NCBI GenBank assembly: GCA_009746045.1
Contig: RPFO01000041.1
Location: 3,246,613-3,291,612 of the forward strand
DNA: 45,000 nt
Direction: 5' to 3'
DNA from: Mesostigma viride
Lineage: Eukaryota; Streptophyta; Mesostigmatophyceae; Mesostigmatales; Mesostigmataceae
A program made the translations under genes and the position numbers. A model generated the notes under the pieces. It was not told the DNA's origin, made no database searches, and saw nothing but the letters and a program-made list of their open reading frames with translations. Below, one piece after another: positions 18,961-29,092 of the stretch. The stretch's first letter is position 1; each line of letters starts with the position of its first letter.

Positions 18961-21286
18961 TTAAGATCACTCAGCTCCCAAGAAGACCAGCATTTGATTG
19001 AATACAATAAGTGGAGCCCTGCCACAAATGCAGCAGTTAACAGTGGCCTTAAGGTTTCTCAATCCGCACGCGGAAGCAAGAAGCCTCCAGGGTGGGAGGG
19101 AGGGGAAAGAAACAATTGCGGATCATTGCCTGCCTAGCTTGCTTAAGGCATGGCCCGCCGACACACAAGCTGACATCATCCTAAATTAATTAACACCGGC
19201 ATGCGTCACACACCGGCCTGAACAGTGCTGAAAACGCCACTACAAACAGCGTGGCCACGCACCCCCAGGCTAGTGCGTTAACCGTACAGGTAGTTGTACA
19301 AGGTTCCCAAGACTGACAACCATAAAACGCGCCCATCGACCCCTTGGGCCGGTCCGAATCCACTATACAATAATTAATCACGACTCACTAAATAACCCAA
19401 ATCAGCCAAAGATTCGGTAAGCAACCAGCCGACCCTACAGGTCCCCACCTAACCTCAGCTGGTGCAACCAAACACGAATCTTTGCAAGTGAAGTCGTATA
19501 AAACCTACAATTAATTTTCTCGGACCGCTAATTAATAGCCACCGACCCTTATAAACAACCGGGTCATCCAAGGAAAATTCGGGCGAGCAGGAAACCCTTT
19601 GTACAGATCGAATTAGTCAGCCCATGTCGCAGACAGCCTTCCACATCCAGGCCAAGGCATGGCGGCCTTATCTTTCCCGCATGCGTTAATTAAACTATAT
19701 TCAGAGAAAACCGATTAAGATCACTCAGCTCCCAAGAAGACCAGCATTTGATTGAATACAATAAGTGGAGCCCTGCCACAAATGCAGCAGTTAACAGTGG
19801 CCTTAAGGTTTCTCAATCCGCACGCGGAAGCAAGAAGCCTCCACCCAATTACCCCCCCTGGCGCCAACCCCATTGCGCCGATTAAACTCATGACCACCGT
19901 GCGCGAAAGAGCGTGTCGCAACATCTTAAATGGCGACTCAGCCCGCGCTAGGCTATATTAACCCCCGCAGGGGCCCGCTGGTTACAATGCGACACAAGCC
20001 GGTGACCACCCCAAAAGCAAGCCCTCAAAAAGAGCCAGCATTTCGCAATTCCGGAACCGTCCAAAAAGGAAAGAGGTTTTACGACACCATAATAGACTGA
20101 GCCGCGCAGCAGGTGCTGAGACGAAAAGGAACGACAAAGGTCTGGCGTAGCCTCGCCTCCCTGAGACGCCCTCCCCAACTCGAGTCTCGCAATAGGGAAA
20201 TTTCTAGCTTCGGAGCGCAACTTTCGCGCGGCTCCTATTGTCCCCAACCACCCCTCCTCGGCAGGGGCAGCTGGACAACTGACCTGCCGCCACAAAAAAT
20301 ATTTTATGACAAAAAAAGTCGTTGCTGACAGGAACCTGGTTCGGGACCTTTTGAGTCCAGGTCACGTCCCACGCACCATCGCAAGGTGGCAAGCCTGCGA
20401 TGTGACACTAGAGCTGTTTTAGAACCTTATAAACAGCTCCGCCGAAGCTGGCCAAACCGCCGGAGTAGCGCCCCATCCTTCGCCCATGTCAAAAAGACCC
20501 GCAGCCGGGGAAAACGACATGGGGGTAAATTTAAATTTTCTTTCCGTTGCACGACCAACTATACTATGCTTGGTCGAACAACTTAGCGGTTGTGCCACCA
20601 TCTGCCTCGGCTACAAGACAGATGCAACCCGCGCTAGAATGTGCAATTTTGCACAGGCGGCCATTGCCGCCATTCTGAAAGAAACAATTGCGGATCATTG
20701 CCTGCCTAGCTTGCTTAAGGCATGGCCCGCCGACACACAAGCTGACATCATCCTAAATTAATTAACACCGGCATGCGTCACACACCGGCCTGAACAGTGC
20801 TGAAAACGCCACTACAAACAGCGTGGCCACGCACCCCCAGGCTAGTGCGTTAACCGTACAGGTAGTTGTACAAGGTTCCCAAGACTGACAACCATAAAAC
20901 GCGCCCATCGACCCCTTGGGCCGGTCCGAATCCACTATACAATAATTAATCACGACTCACTCAATAACCCAAATCAGCCAAAGATTCGGTAAGCAACCAG
21001 CCGACCCTACAGGTCCCCACCTAACCTCAGCTGGTGCAACCAAACACGAATCTTTGCAAGTGAAGTCGTATAAAACCTACAATTAATTTTCTCGGACCGC
21101 TAATTAATAGCCACCGACCCTTATAAACAACCGGGTCATCCAAGGAAAATTCGGGCGAGCAGGAAACCCTTTGTACAGATCGAATTAGTCAGCCCATGTC
21201 GCAGACAGCCTTCCACATCCAGGCCAAGGCATGGCGGCCTTATCTTTCCCGCATGCGTTAATTAAACTATATTCAGAGAAAACCGA
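18961..21286. mobile_element. Helitron-like tandem dimer, copy 1
   Basis: Two head-to-tail units. Unit 1 (18961-19714, 754 bp) and unit 2 (19715-21286, 1572 bp) share the first 129 bp (TTAAGATCACTCAGCTCCC...) and the last about 609 bp (...CAGAGAAAACCGA). Unit 2 has 834 bp between them; unit 1 has 16 bp of G-rich filler. Read on the minus strand a unit starts TCGGTTTTC and ends GATCTTAA, and it lies between A and T, the Helitron pattern. The terminal CTTAA is not the classic CTRR and I found no clear 3' hairpin. No HUH or helicase coding sequence is present, so it is non-autonomous. Confidence 0.75.
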
Positions 21287-21950
21287 TTCATTCATTGTGT
21301 TCATGTAGTTCTGTTTTGTGCAACCATGCACTACATGCAGGCTGCAGGCTAGGCGTATTGTGTTGATGGACAGTTTTTTGCAAGCACGATCGAATGCGAG
21401 GCCTTGTGAATTTTAATGCCTGCGTGGACGTCATAGGCAATCATGCATACATGGGTGTGTGCATAATAAAAATGCTGTCAATTTTCACAACCATACACGT
21501 GCAGGCACACACATGGCCGTGTGGATGATGTGAAATTTTTTGCCACCATGTATATGCATGGCCATGAGGTGCGGCATGGTTATTCATGATTCCTTACTTG
21601 AAAATCTGGCACCCTTTTTACACCATTACAACAACCATGGATGCATTCTCTTGCCCACATCTTGCTAGCACGGTAATTGTTTGAGTCAATCTTTTATGAT
21701 CCTAATCCAAAGCTTCCGAGTTATGACGTGGTTGTACATGTGCATCACTTGGATTATGGCGATTGCAGACCCAGTCATCAAGTTTCGCACGTACGAGCGC
21801 TTGGCTGACCTGGAGCCTGTTGTCTTGTACATGATTGCCCGAATTCTCCCGATTTCTGGCCTGCGCAGGTTGTCTCCTTGATGATGGCGGTGGCGACTGC
21901 ACCACGATGTCATTTCTTATCGTGGTGTTGTTATGTTGTTGTTATATGGT
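21287..21950. other. Interior of the pogo-like element, possible short exon
   Basis: No complete gene. The frame 21714-21870 (FRVMTWLYMCITWIMAIADP, then FRTYERLADLEPVVLYMIAR) is flanked by a plausible acceptor (CCAAAG) and donor (CGCAG then GTTGTC), so it could be an exon. I do not recognise the product. The remainder is AT-rich with several CATGCA motifs. Confidence 0.25.
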
Positions 21951-22297
21951 GGGGTGGGGGTGGGGTGGGGGTGGGGGTGGGGTGGGGGTGGGGTGGGGTG
22001 GGGGTGGGGGTGGGGGTGGGGGTGGGGTGGGGGTGGGGGTGGGGGTGGGGGTGGGGGTGGGGTGGGGGTGGGGGTGGGGGTGGGGGGGGGTGGGGTGGGG
22101 TGGGGGTGGGGGTGGGGGTGGGGGTGGGGTGGGGGTGGGGTGGGGGTGGGGGTGGGGGTGGGGGTGGGGGTGGGGGTGGGGTGGGGTGGGGGTGGGGTGG
22201 GGGTGGGAAGTGGGGTGAAGTGGGGTGAAGTGGGGTGAAGTGGGGTGAAGTGGGGTGAAGTGGGGTGAAGTGGGGTGAAGTGGGGTGGGGTGGGGGG
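21951..22297. repeat. G-rich minisatellite (GGGGGT/GGGGT)n then (GTGGGGTGAA)n
   Basis: Nearly 260 bp of G4-5T units, then about eight copies of the 10-mer GTGGGGTGAA (22206-22290). The plus strand is almost free of C and could form G-quadruplexes. Long ORFs of Gly/Val/Trp or Pro/His/Thr across it are artefacts. Confidence 0.95.
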
Positions 22298-22547
22298 TTC
22301 TAACCCCACCCCCATGCACCATATAACAATAACAATGTTGTCATACAAATCTGCAAGAACTACCATATTTGCACTTGATTGATTTAATTTCCAGCGTATT
22401 ATCGGTTGCACACAGATCAAGTGTCCCTACGCCATGAGCAAACGTGCAGAATAGGTAGCATGCCCCATAGGAGTAATAGGGACATGTATGTATAACATAT
22501 GTAGGAGTATGACACATAGAGCCCATATGTGCGTAGCCACTACATTC

Positions 22548-22779
22548 AGGAAGGTGGGACACATAGAAACATACAGTTAGGTGGGACACAGCTTCAAGTT
22601 CGGGTAGGTGAGACAGACCTGTATCACAAATGCCGGTAGGTGGGACACCATGTTTTTCCAAATTCAACAAGGTGGGACATAATTTCAGTTAGGTGGGACA
22701 CCTGAACATGTCCCGCTTTGCTGAATTTGTCCCACCTACCGGAGTTGGAACACTGTCCCACCTACGTGAGCTGCCCCTG
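22548..22779. repeat. Right terminal repeat and subterminal GGTGGGAC array
   Basis: About five or six AGGTGGGACA motifs at 22552-22700 run in one orientation, then two GTCCCACCTAC motifs in the opposite orientation lead to the terminal repeat ending at 22779. The mixed orientation makes a large imperfect inverted repeat next to the right end, unlike the left end. Confidence 0.8.
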
Positions 22780-22781
22780 TA

Positions 22782-23039
22782 CATGTCAATCAGTCAGCTG
22801 TCCTGACAGTCATAGATTCTCATCTGACATGTCATAGGTCAGCTGACATAGACAGATTTGTCAGCTGCCTATAAGGATCCACTTGGCATAGGTACTAATC
22901 CCTGATTACTAAAACTGGCCACAACTTTCTCATTTGTAGGCCAAATCCAACGGGATAAAGAACAGTGGCTCCTGTACAAGAGCCTCTATCTATCTAGCCA
23001 GGTCAGGTGGGTACAAATACAAGGACCATGTCCTTGACA
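22782..23039 (-). repeat. Copia 3' LTR, inner piece
   Basis: It continues the LTR from 14966 (after the TA duplicate at 22780-22781) with CATGTCAATCAGTCAGCTG and ends ATGTCCTTGACA at 23039, next to the polypurine tract. It matches 28155-29087 without the 669-bp insertion. It carries a small GACAG duplication (about 22803) not in the 5' LTR. Confidence 0.95.
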
Positions 23040-23049
23040 CCCCCCTTAC
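23040..23049 (-). other. Copia polypurine tract
   Basis: The minus strand reads GTAAGGGGGG directly before the LTR start TGTCAAGG, the expected place for the plus-strand primer of reverse transcription. Confidence 0.85.
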
Positions 23050-23710
23050 AACACATGACCTTGCTCTAGTGCTATCCTGTCAAGTATAACACTTAGAGCA
23101 AAAAAGCTCTCAGCCCCTGTGGGCATATACAACTGCATATCTAAGTAGACACCAGCAGCTTGTCCCGCAGGGTGATGAACCGTGCCCTTCCCAGGGCCGG
23201 CCTTGGTGAAGATGTCCGCCAGGTTGCCCTTGCCAGGGCAGTGACGCATGCAGATGGAGCCCCCCTCCACCTGCTCACGGATGAAGTGGTAGCGCACGTC
23301 GATGTGCTTGGTGCGCTTGGGGTGCACAGGGTCCTTGGCCAGGGCCACCGCGCCAGTGTTGTCGCACAGCACGGTCGTGGGCCCCTCCACAGATGTACCC
23401 AGGTCTCCCAGCAGGCGCCTGAGTGGCAGCACCAGCTGGGTGACGCTGCTCGCAGCAATGTACTCTGCCTCGCAGGAAGACAGAGCAACAATGGGTTGCT
23501 TGCGGCTGCACCACTCCACGGGCGCACCCCGGAACAGGACCAGGTTGCCCGTCACAGAGCGTCTGGACTCTGGGCAGTTAGCCCAGTCAGCGTCAGTCCA
23601 GGCCTCCAGCCCCCCTTCCTGACCATACCGCAGACCCTTGTCCCTCGTGGTGTAGAGGTACCGGATCAGGCGGTCGGCAGCCTCCATGTGGGCCGCCGTG
23701 GGTGCCTGCA
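23046..23710 (-). pseudogene. Copia RNase H domain (one frame off from RT)
   Basis: RNase H of the copia polyprotein, which removes the RNA of the RNA/DNA hybrid. Catalytic acidic residues are visible: WTDADWA (about 23590), SSCEAEYIA (about 23470), LCDNTGAVAL (about 23360) and KHIDVRYHFIRE (about 23300). The C-terminal GNLADIFTK motif is also present. The domain is in a different frame from the RT. The break lies in CACCCACGG near 23703, inside what should be a continuous HP(T)AAHMEA segment; one missing base there explains it. Start and RT linkage were chosen from family order. Confidence 0.9.
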
Positions 23711-26700
23711 TGTGCTGGCCAGTTGGTTGACAGCAAAAGCAATGTCTGGACGTGTCCACAGCGCGACATACAGCACGGCACCGGTTTTGGACTGATACAG
23801 CTGGGTGTCCGGGGCATTGAGCTGCATTCCCCCCTCGCGTTGGGGACTAACACGGGACACACTGACCGGGGTGCGTACAGGGAAGGAGGGAGAAAGCCCA
23901 AAGCGGGCAGCCAGGGCCTCAATATACACAGTTTGGTGCAAGGAAAGAGACCGGGAAACAGGGTCGACATGGAGAGAAACACCGAGGAAAAAAGAAGGGT
24001 CATCGGACTCGGTGATCTGAAACTTGCTGGCCAAACGATGAGACCACGAGGCCAGCCAGGAAGAGGAAGGACTGCCTGCAATAATGTCGTCGACATGGAC
24101 AAACACAAACGTACGAGACGTGGGATACACGTACAGGCAGGAATCCGTTGGGCTTTGTACAGCACCATCGGAGAGAAGATAGGCACTAAATGTTTTGTGC
24201 CAGTTACGTGGTGCCTGCTTGATGCCATAGAGGCTGCGTTGCAGCTTCCACACCAGCACATCACCAGCGGCATCACGCTGCTCAAAGCCAGCAGGAGGAC
24301 GCACATAGACGTCCTCAGAAAGTGGGGCGTACAAAAACGCAGTGCGAACATCAAGTTGCTTCAGCACATACCCAGACGAGACACCAAAAGCTAGTGCCAA
24401 ACGAATGGTGGAGGAACGAACAGTAGGGCTAAAGACCTCAGTGAAATCTATGCCTTCCCGCTGAGCAAAGCCCTTCACAACAAAACGGGCCTTGAAACGG
24501 CCATCGCTTTTGACAGCAAACACCCACCGAGATGGAAGGACCTTGGCAGTGCGAGGAAGAGACTTGGAAGAAACGAGTGAATATACTGCATGCTCGCGAA
24601 TGCTAGAAAGCTCACTATCCATCGCAGCACGCCACTCAGGGCTAGCATGGGCCTCAGCAAAAGAGGAGGGGATGGACGTGGAACCTGAGCTAGTGTGGAG
24701 TGAGAAAGTATCAAACAGATCACGCACACTCATGTAGTCAGGGTAAAAACGAGCCCATTTAGGGGAAACACGATCAAGAGGGGTTGTGGGTAACACCTGA
24801 GCGAGGGGATCATGTGCAACGCCGTCGGACACCAGTGCAGCAGTGGCCATAGCGGCAGCCGGTTGCTTGCCGCGGAGGGCCTGCACTAATTTGTGTAGCT
24901 GGGACGAAGAAGGAGATTCAGCAGCAGGTGTGTCTGCCGTCGACACGTGTCCAGGTGGTGTAGAGGTAGAAGCCGACGACGCCTCCAGCGCAGGACTTGG
25001 TGCGAAAACAGGTGCAGACTCAGACTCAGCGGGTTTGGGCTCAGGACTTGGCGCTGGCGCCTCCTCCAGTGGCGAGCCCCCCTCACCACTGGCATCCCCC
25101 GACAAAGCCTCCAGTGGCGAGCCCCCCTCACCACTGGCATCCCCCAAAGCAGTGCCCCCACTGCTGGCAGCGCCCACAGCAGCGTCCTCACTGCTGGCAG
25201 CGGCGCGCCGCGCCATGGCTCTAGTCACAGGACCAGAGGGCGGTAGGGCCAGAGTAGTATCAGGCCCAGGGACAGAATTCTCAGTGACCGGTGGCAGCAG
25301 AAGCTCGGAAGCCTCCTCCCCCTCCACCAGTGCCGGCAGCAGCTGAGGTGATGGCAGGGCGTCGTTGCGCCAGGCCTCATTGAAGGCCACGTGGCGACGT
25401 TGCACCAAAGTGCGAGTGGCGGAGTCCAGGATCAGATATGCCGGCGAGTCGGGAGCATAACCGACAAAAATGCCAGGCATGGCCTTGGCCTCCAGCTTGC
25501 CACGATGCCCTTCCACACGATGCCAGGCTGGGCAGCCGAAAATGCGCATGTGCGACAGATCAGCGTGATGACCTGTCAGCAAAAAGTGTGGCGTGGCATC
25601 ACCAGGATTCGAGGAGCACGGCAGGCGGTTCAGGATATAAATAGCACACTGGAGTGCCAATGCCCAGTATGCCTTCCCCAGGCCGGCGTGTGTCAACATC
25701 GCCAGAGTCATGCCCATTGCCAGGCCCCAGAGCCGCTCCGCTACGCCGTTCTGCTCAGGGCAGTAAGGCGCGGAGAACTCCTGGTGGACGCGGTGTTCAG
25801 CACACACCGCCCGCCAGGCTTGACCGGTGAAGACCGCGTCGTTGTCGGTGCGCAGCACGACAGAGCCGGCGTAGAAGGGGCGAATATCGCGGACGAGCAG
25901 CTCTGCAAACCGCCCCACCGCCTCGTCCTTGGTCTTGAGCGCAAACCCCCATCGCCACCGAGTGGCATCGTCAGTGATGCCCAAGAAGTAGCGGGCTCCC
26001 CCCAGCGACTCGACGCTCATCGGGCCCAGCAGGTCGCCATGAAGCTTGGCGCGCGGCACAGTGGATCGCCGCTGCCCTGGCGGAAATGGCTGGCGCTTGA
26101 TGAAGCCAGCCGGGCAGGATGGGCAGCCAGGAGCAGTTGGACTCCTCGTCGTCAAGTTGGATGCAGGGATGGCGACCAGCTTCTTGATGCGGTCGGCACC
26201 AGCATGGCCCAAACGCCAGTGCAGCAGCAGGTTAACCGGCCGCTCCACCGTCACAGCAGCCATCGCTGGCGCTGCCTTCGCCGCAGGTAACACGTAGATG
26301 TTGTTCTGCATGGCGATCTTGTGATGCTTGTTATCCAGCACCACTGTCTCTTTGTGGAAATCCACCTTGTGACCTGCCTTTGCGAGTTGCGCGACTGAAA
26401 GGAGTCGTGCATTCAGGCCAGGTACAAGCAGCGCTCCTTGCAAGCGCACGCTGTGGCCAGGAAGCTCCACAGCGATGGTGCCCTGGCCGGTAGCGTGCAG
26501 CTGTCCGCCGGAGCCAGCGATTGCCCTGCTGTGGGGGGTCAGAGACACAAAGTCAGAACGGCACGGGGACATGTGGCTGCTCGCAGCCGAGTCCAGCACC
26601 CAGGTGAGGTTGTCGCACGTATACTGCGTGAGAGCAGCAGCCTCCAGCGGCGTCGACGGCGACTCCTCGGCGATGGTGACCATGCAGAAGCCAGGCGGCA

Positions 26701-26790
26701 GTTCAGCCGCCTCCTGAGTTGCGTTGGCAGCGGATCCAGCAGGTGCGTTGCGTCCCTTGTTCTGGTTCCCTCGGTTGCCGCCCTTGCCCC
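23711..26790 (-). pseudogene. Copia polyprotein: protease, integrase, reverse transcriptase
   Basis: One long frame in copia order. The protease site is WVLDSAASSHM (about 26595), where the usual DSG reads DSA. The integrase zinc region HWRLGH...CPSC is followed by the D-D-E triad in LHGDLLGPM (26035), LRTDNDAVF (25840) and CPEQNGVAERL (25750). Reverse transcriptase shows KARFVVKGFAQREGIDFTEV, then LKQLDVRTAFLYAPL, LYGIKQAPRNWHKTF and FVHVDDIIA (24088, the YVDD equivalent). About 1000 residues, uninterrupted. It joins gag by a frame change near the G6 run at about 26790 and RNase H by another near 23703. A Pro/Ser-rich spacer with tandem GDASGEGGSPLE copies lies between integrase and RT. Confidence 0.95.
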
Positions 26791-27578
26791 CCTGTGCTGG
26801 TTGGGGTACCAGCGTGGGGCCTTCTCAGGATGCTCCTTCCAGCAGTCTTTGTCCTTGTGATTTGACAGGCCACAGTGACTGCATTTCTTGGTCCCCCCGT
26901 TCCCCTTGCTGTTGGTGTGGTAGGCCTGGCCAGTGCCAGCACTCTCCTTTTTCACCACAGCACGTCCCCCCTTGAGCAGATCCTCCGCCTCCATGAGTGC
27001 CCTCTTCACCACAGGTAGTGGGTCCTCCTCGTTGAACCGTACAGACACCAGCGCAGGGCGGTACTCGTCTGTCAGTGCTCCCAGTAGAATGGCAGCAAAA
27101 TCACGGTCCTGGATGACTCCCCCTGCAGCCTGGTAGTCAGCACGTAGAAGCTCCGCCCTCCTCAAGCTGTTGCATGGTCTCGTTAGGAAGCTTCTGTAGG
27201 CGGTGCAGCTTGCTCCTCAGCTCAAACCTGTGACTCTTGGTTAGCCTGGTTTGCTCATAGTTCTCCATGAGACACTGCCATGCTTGGCTACCAGTTTTGT
27301 TGGCCACAGTGGCCATGAGGCGTGCAGCTTCACCTGTTAGACAGGTGAGCAAAGCTGCCCACAGGGCCTTATCAGCCCTGTCATTCTCCTCAGTGCCCAG
27401 CAGGACAGCATCCAAACTGAAAAGACTGACAACAGCCAAAAACATTCTTCCACTCCTCCCACTTGCTGTAATCATCACCAGCTGCACCAACAAATTTCTT
27501 GCAGCTCTTGGCAACTGTTGAAACAAGAGAGGTGTAGTCAGGCTGTCTGGTAGCAGTTTGGGTGTCTTGATCCTCCAT
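26791..27578 (-). pseudogene. Copia gag with CCHC zinc knuckle (frameshifted)
   Basis: Capsid/nucleocapsid precursor. The ATG at 27578-27576 gives MEDQDTQTATRQPDYTSLV, then WEEWKNVF. The frame changes at a T5 run near 27440, into LDAVLLGTEENDRADKALWA, then WQCLMENYEQTRLTKSHRFE. It changes again near 27165, into LLRADYQAAGGVIQDRDFAA and the knuckle CSHCGLSNHKDKDC (C-x2-C-x4-H-x4-C). The order and spacing match the UBN2-type copia gag. The two frameshifts mean that no single gag protein can be made from this sequence as given. Confidence 0.9.
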
Positions 27579-27657
27579 GGTTGATCTGGGTCTGGGTGTT
27601 GTCTCTGGGGTAGTCAGATGAATGTCTCTGCTCCTCAAATGCAGGGTAGGCATCAAA

Positions 27658-27669
27658 CCTCCGATACCA
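27658..27669 (-). other. Copia primer-binding site (initiator tRNA-Met type)
   Basis: The minus strand reads TGGTATCGGAGG immediately after the LTR end CAACA. Copia elements often carry TGGTATCAGAGC, complementary to the 3' end of initiator tRNA-Met; the first seven bases are identical. Confidence 0.85.
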
Positions 27670-28266
27670 TGTTGAAAGAACTAATGGGTTTGCCCTCTAC
27701 AATGCTTGTGATTGAAACCCAAATGTGCCTGTCCTTGCAGGTACAGGCTATGGAGGATGGAGCAAAGAGACAGAGACTCAGTTTGAGGCAGAATGATAGT
27801 GAGGAGTACCTTTGGCAAGGCTCCTCAGTTGTTTTATTAACTCGAGGAAAAAACACAGGCAGAAAACTGGAATGACCTGATTGGCTGGCTAGGAATGTGC
27901 CTAGGAATATTCTCATGTAATACTCAGGCCACCAATCAGGTTAGGTCAGTGTACAGGCTACCAATCAGATCTAGACAAGAATAAATCTTATCTTGTAACT
28001 GCTGTACAGCCTTATCTTGTAACTGATGTACAGTCTTAACTTGTAACTGCTGCACAGTAATCTAACTATTTAATAAAAGATCTCTCTATGTGTGATCTGA
28101 TGATGATGAAGTAAATCTGGCGTGAACATACCAGCGCCACATCTGACATGCACAGTGTACATGTCAATCAGTCAGCTGTCCTGTCATAGATTCTCATCTG
28201 ACATGTCATAGGTCAGCTGACATAGACAGATTTGTCAGCTGCCTATAAGGATCCACTTGGCATAGG

Positions 28267-28935
28267 AGTTATAAACAACGATTCCTTACGGAATCGATAC
28301 TAAGCGCTTAGTATCGATTCCGTAAGGAATCGTTGTTTATAACTAAAACTTTTGCTTGCGCCGGCAAGGCTAAGGCCGATACTAGTCGGGTCATCGAATT
28401 GGCTATTCGATTATCGAAGTTGCCTATTCGACCATCAAACTTTCCTATTTGATTATCGAATTTTTCCTTATTCGATTGTCGAAATTTCGTAGTCGACAGG
28501 GGGTCAGAGGCCAGCGGCCTATCATACTCGGCGCCCAGCGAGCCACCGAACTAGGCCTAGTCGATTATAGCGAGACATCGCGTGGAAGTTAGCCGATTTC
28601 GGGGACTTAGCCGATTTTCGGAGCGACGTCGAACAACACAGATGATTAGCCGGTTGAGCACATCATATCAGTCGAATAGCTAGCGCTAGTACACCGCCTA
28701 GTCAGCGGAGAGCACTTGCCTTTTTTCGATTAACATAGCACATTAGGCCGAACGATTAGCGTCCGCAACGTTACTCACATTACTAGGCGAAAAATCCACC
28801 CCCGGAACGATCCTAGCGGGATTCGAACCCGGGATGCCGGCGTGTCGCAACAGTCTTAGTTATAAACAACGATTCCTTACGGAATCGATACTAAGCGCTT
28901 AGTATCGATTCCGTAAGGAATCGTTGTTTATAACT
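28267..28935. mobile_element. Twin-palindrome element of unknown class
   Basis: A 669-bp insertion in the copia 5' LTR. A 78-bp perfect palindrome stands at each end (28267-28344 and 28858-28935) and the two are identical. Each half is 39 nt, starts AGTTATAAACAACG and meets at AAGC/GCTT. The flanks ATAGG (28262-28266) and ATCGG (28936-28940) look like a 5-bp duplication with one change; the 3' LTR has ATAGG once. The interior has no ORF. It holds several degenerate TATTCGATTATCGAA repeats (28400-28490) and a tRNA-like T-arm (28815-28835, minus strand). Confidence 0.8.
28819..28829 (-). promoter_or_regulatory. Pol III B box / tRNA T-arm remnant
   Basis: The minus strand reads GGTTCGAATCC, a perfect match to the B-box consensus, inside CCCGGGTTCGAATCCCGC, which can fold as a tRNA T-arm with four pairs. 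The upstream part of a tRNA (D and anticodon arms) is missing; the palindrome starts about 30 nt away. This suggests a tRNA-derived or tRNA-targeting origin. Confidence 0.55.
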
Positions 28936-29092
28936 ATCGGTACTAATCCCTGATTACTAAAACTGGCCACAACTTTCTCATTTGTAGGCCAAATCCAACG
29001 GGATAAAGAACAGTGGCTCCTGTACAAGAGCCTCTATCTATCTAGCCAGGTCAGGTGGGTACAAATACAAGGACCATGTCCTTGACATGCTG

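Larger units (their letters stand above)
14967..22779 (-). mobile_element. Pogo-like (Tc1/mariner) element with TA duplication
   Basis: This 7.8-kb block interrupts the copia 3' LTR. Comparison with the intact LTR sequence around 28152-28160 shows a TA duplication (14965-14966 and 22780-22781) and perfect 25-bp terminal inverted repeats that begin CAGGGGCAGCTCACGTAGGT. Many GGTGGGAC motifs lie just inside both ends. A minus-strand exon (16775-17077) encodes a CENP-B/Tc5-type helix-turn-helix, as in pogo transposases; TA targets and CAG ends fit that group. I could not find an intact DDE catalytic domain. A Helitron-like dimer (18961-21286) is nested inside. Strand is given from the transposase fragment. 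Confidence 0.8.
14467..29087 (-). mobile_element. Ty1/copia LTR retrotransposon with nested insertions
   Basis: The element is flanked by the 5-bp duplication TGCTG (14462-14466 and 29088-29092) and has TGT...ACA ends. It transcribes leftward: 5' LTR 27670-29087, primer-binding site 27658-27669, gag, PR-IN-RT-RNase H in copia order, polypurine tract 23040-23049, 3' LTR in two pieces. Without the insertions it would be about 6.1 kb and each LTR about 750 bp. The LTRs differ by only a few substitutions and small indels, so it is fairly young, yet it already carries insertions in both LTRs. At least four frameshifts break gag and pol. Confidence 0.95.
27670..29087 (-). repeat. Copia 5' LTR, interrupted by a 669-bp element
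   Basis: The ends are TGT...ACA as in the 3' LTR. Removing 28267-28935 and a 5-bp duplicate leaves about 744 bp, against about 758 bp for the reassembled 3' LTR. Initiation of transcription should lie in here, but I could not place the promoter. Confidence 0.95.

Noticed and set aside
18961-21286. LTR retrotransposon reading of the repeated arms
   Set aside because: The left terminal repeat would include the first 129 bp, which the right one lacks at the end; no PBS, PPT or target duplication. A tandem dimer fits better.
21835-22420. Gly/Val/Trp or Pro/His/Thr repeat proteins
   Set aside because: Translations of the (GGGGGT)n tract; no coding evidence.
28790-28860. Complete tRNA gene
   Set aside because: Only the T-arm and part of an acceptor-like stretch are present; no D or anticodon arm can be formed.
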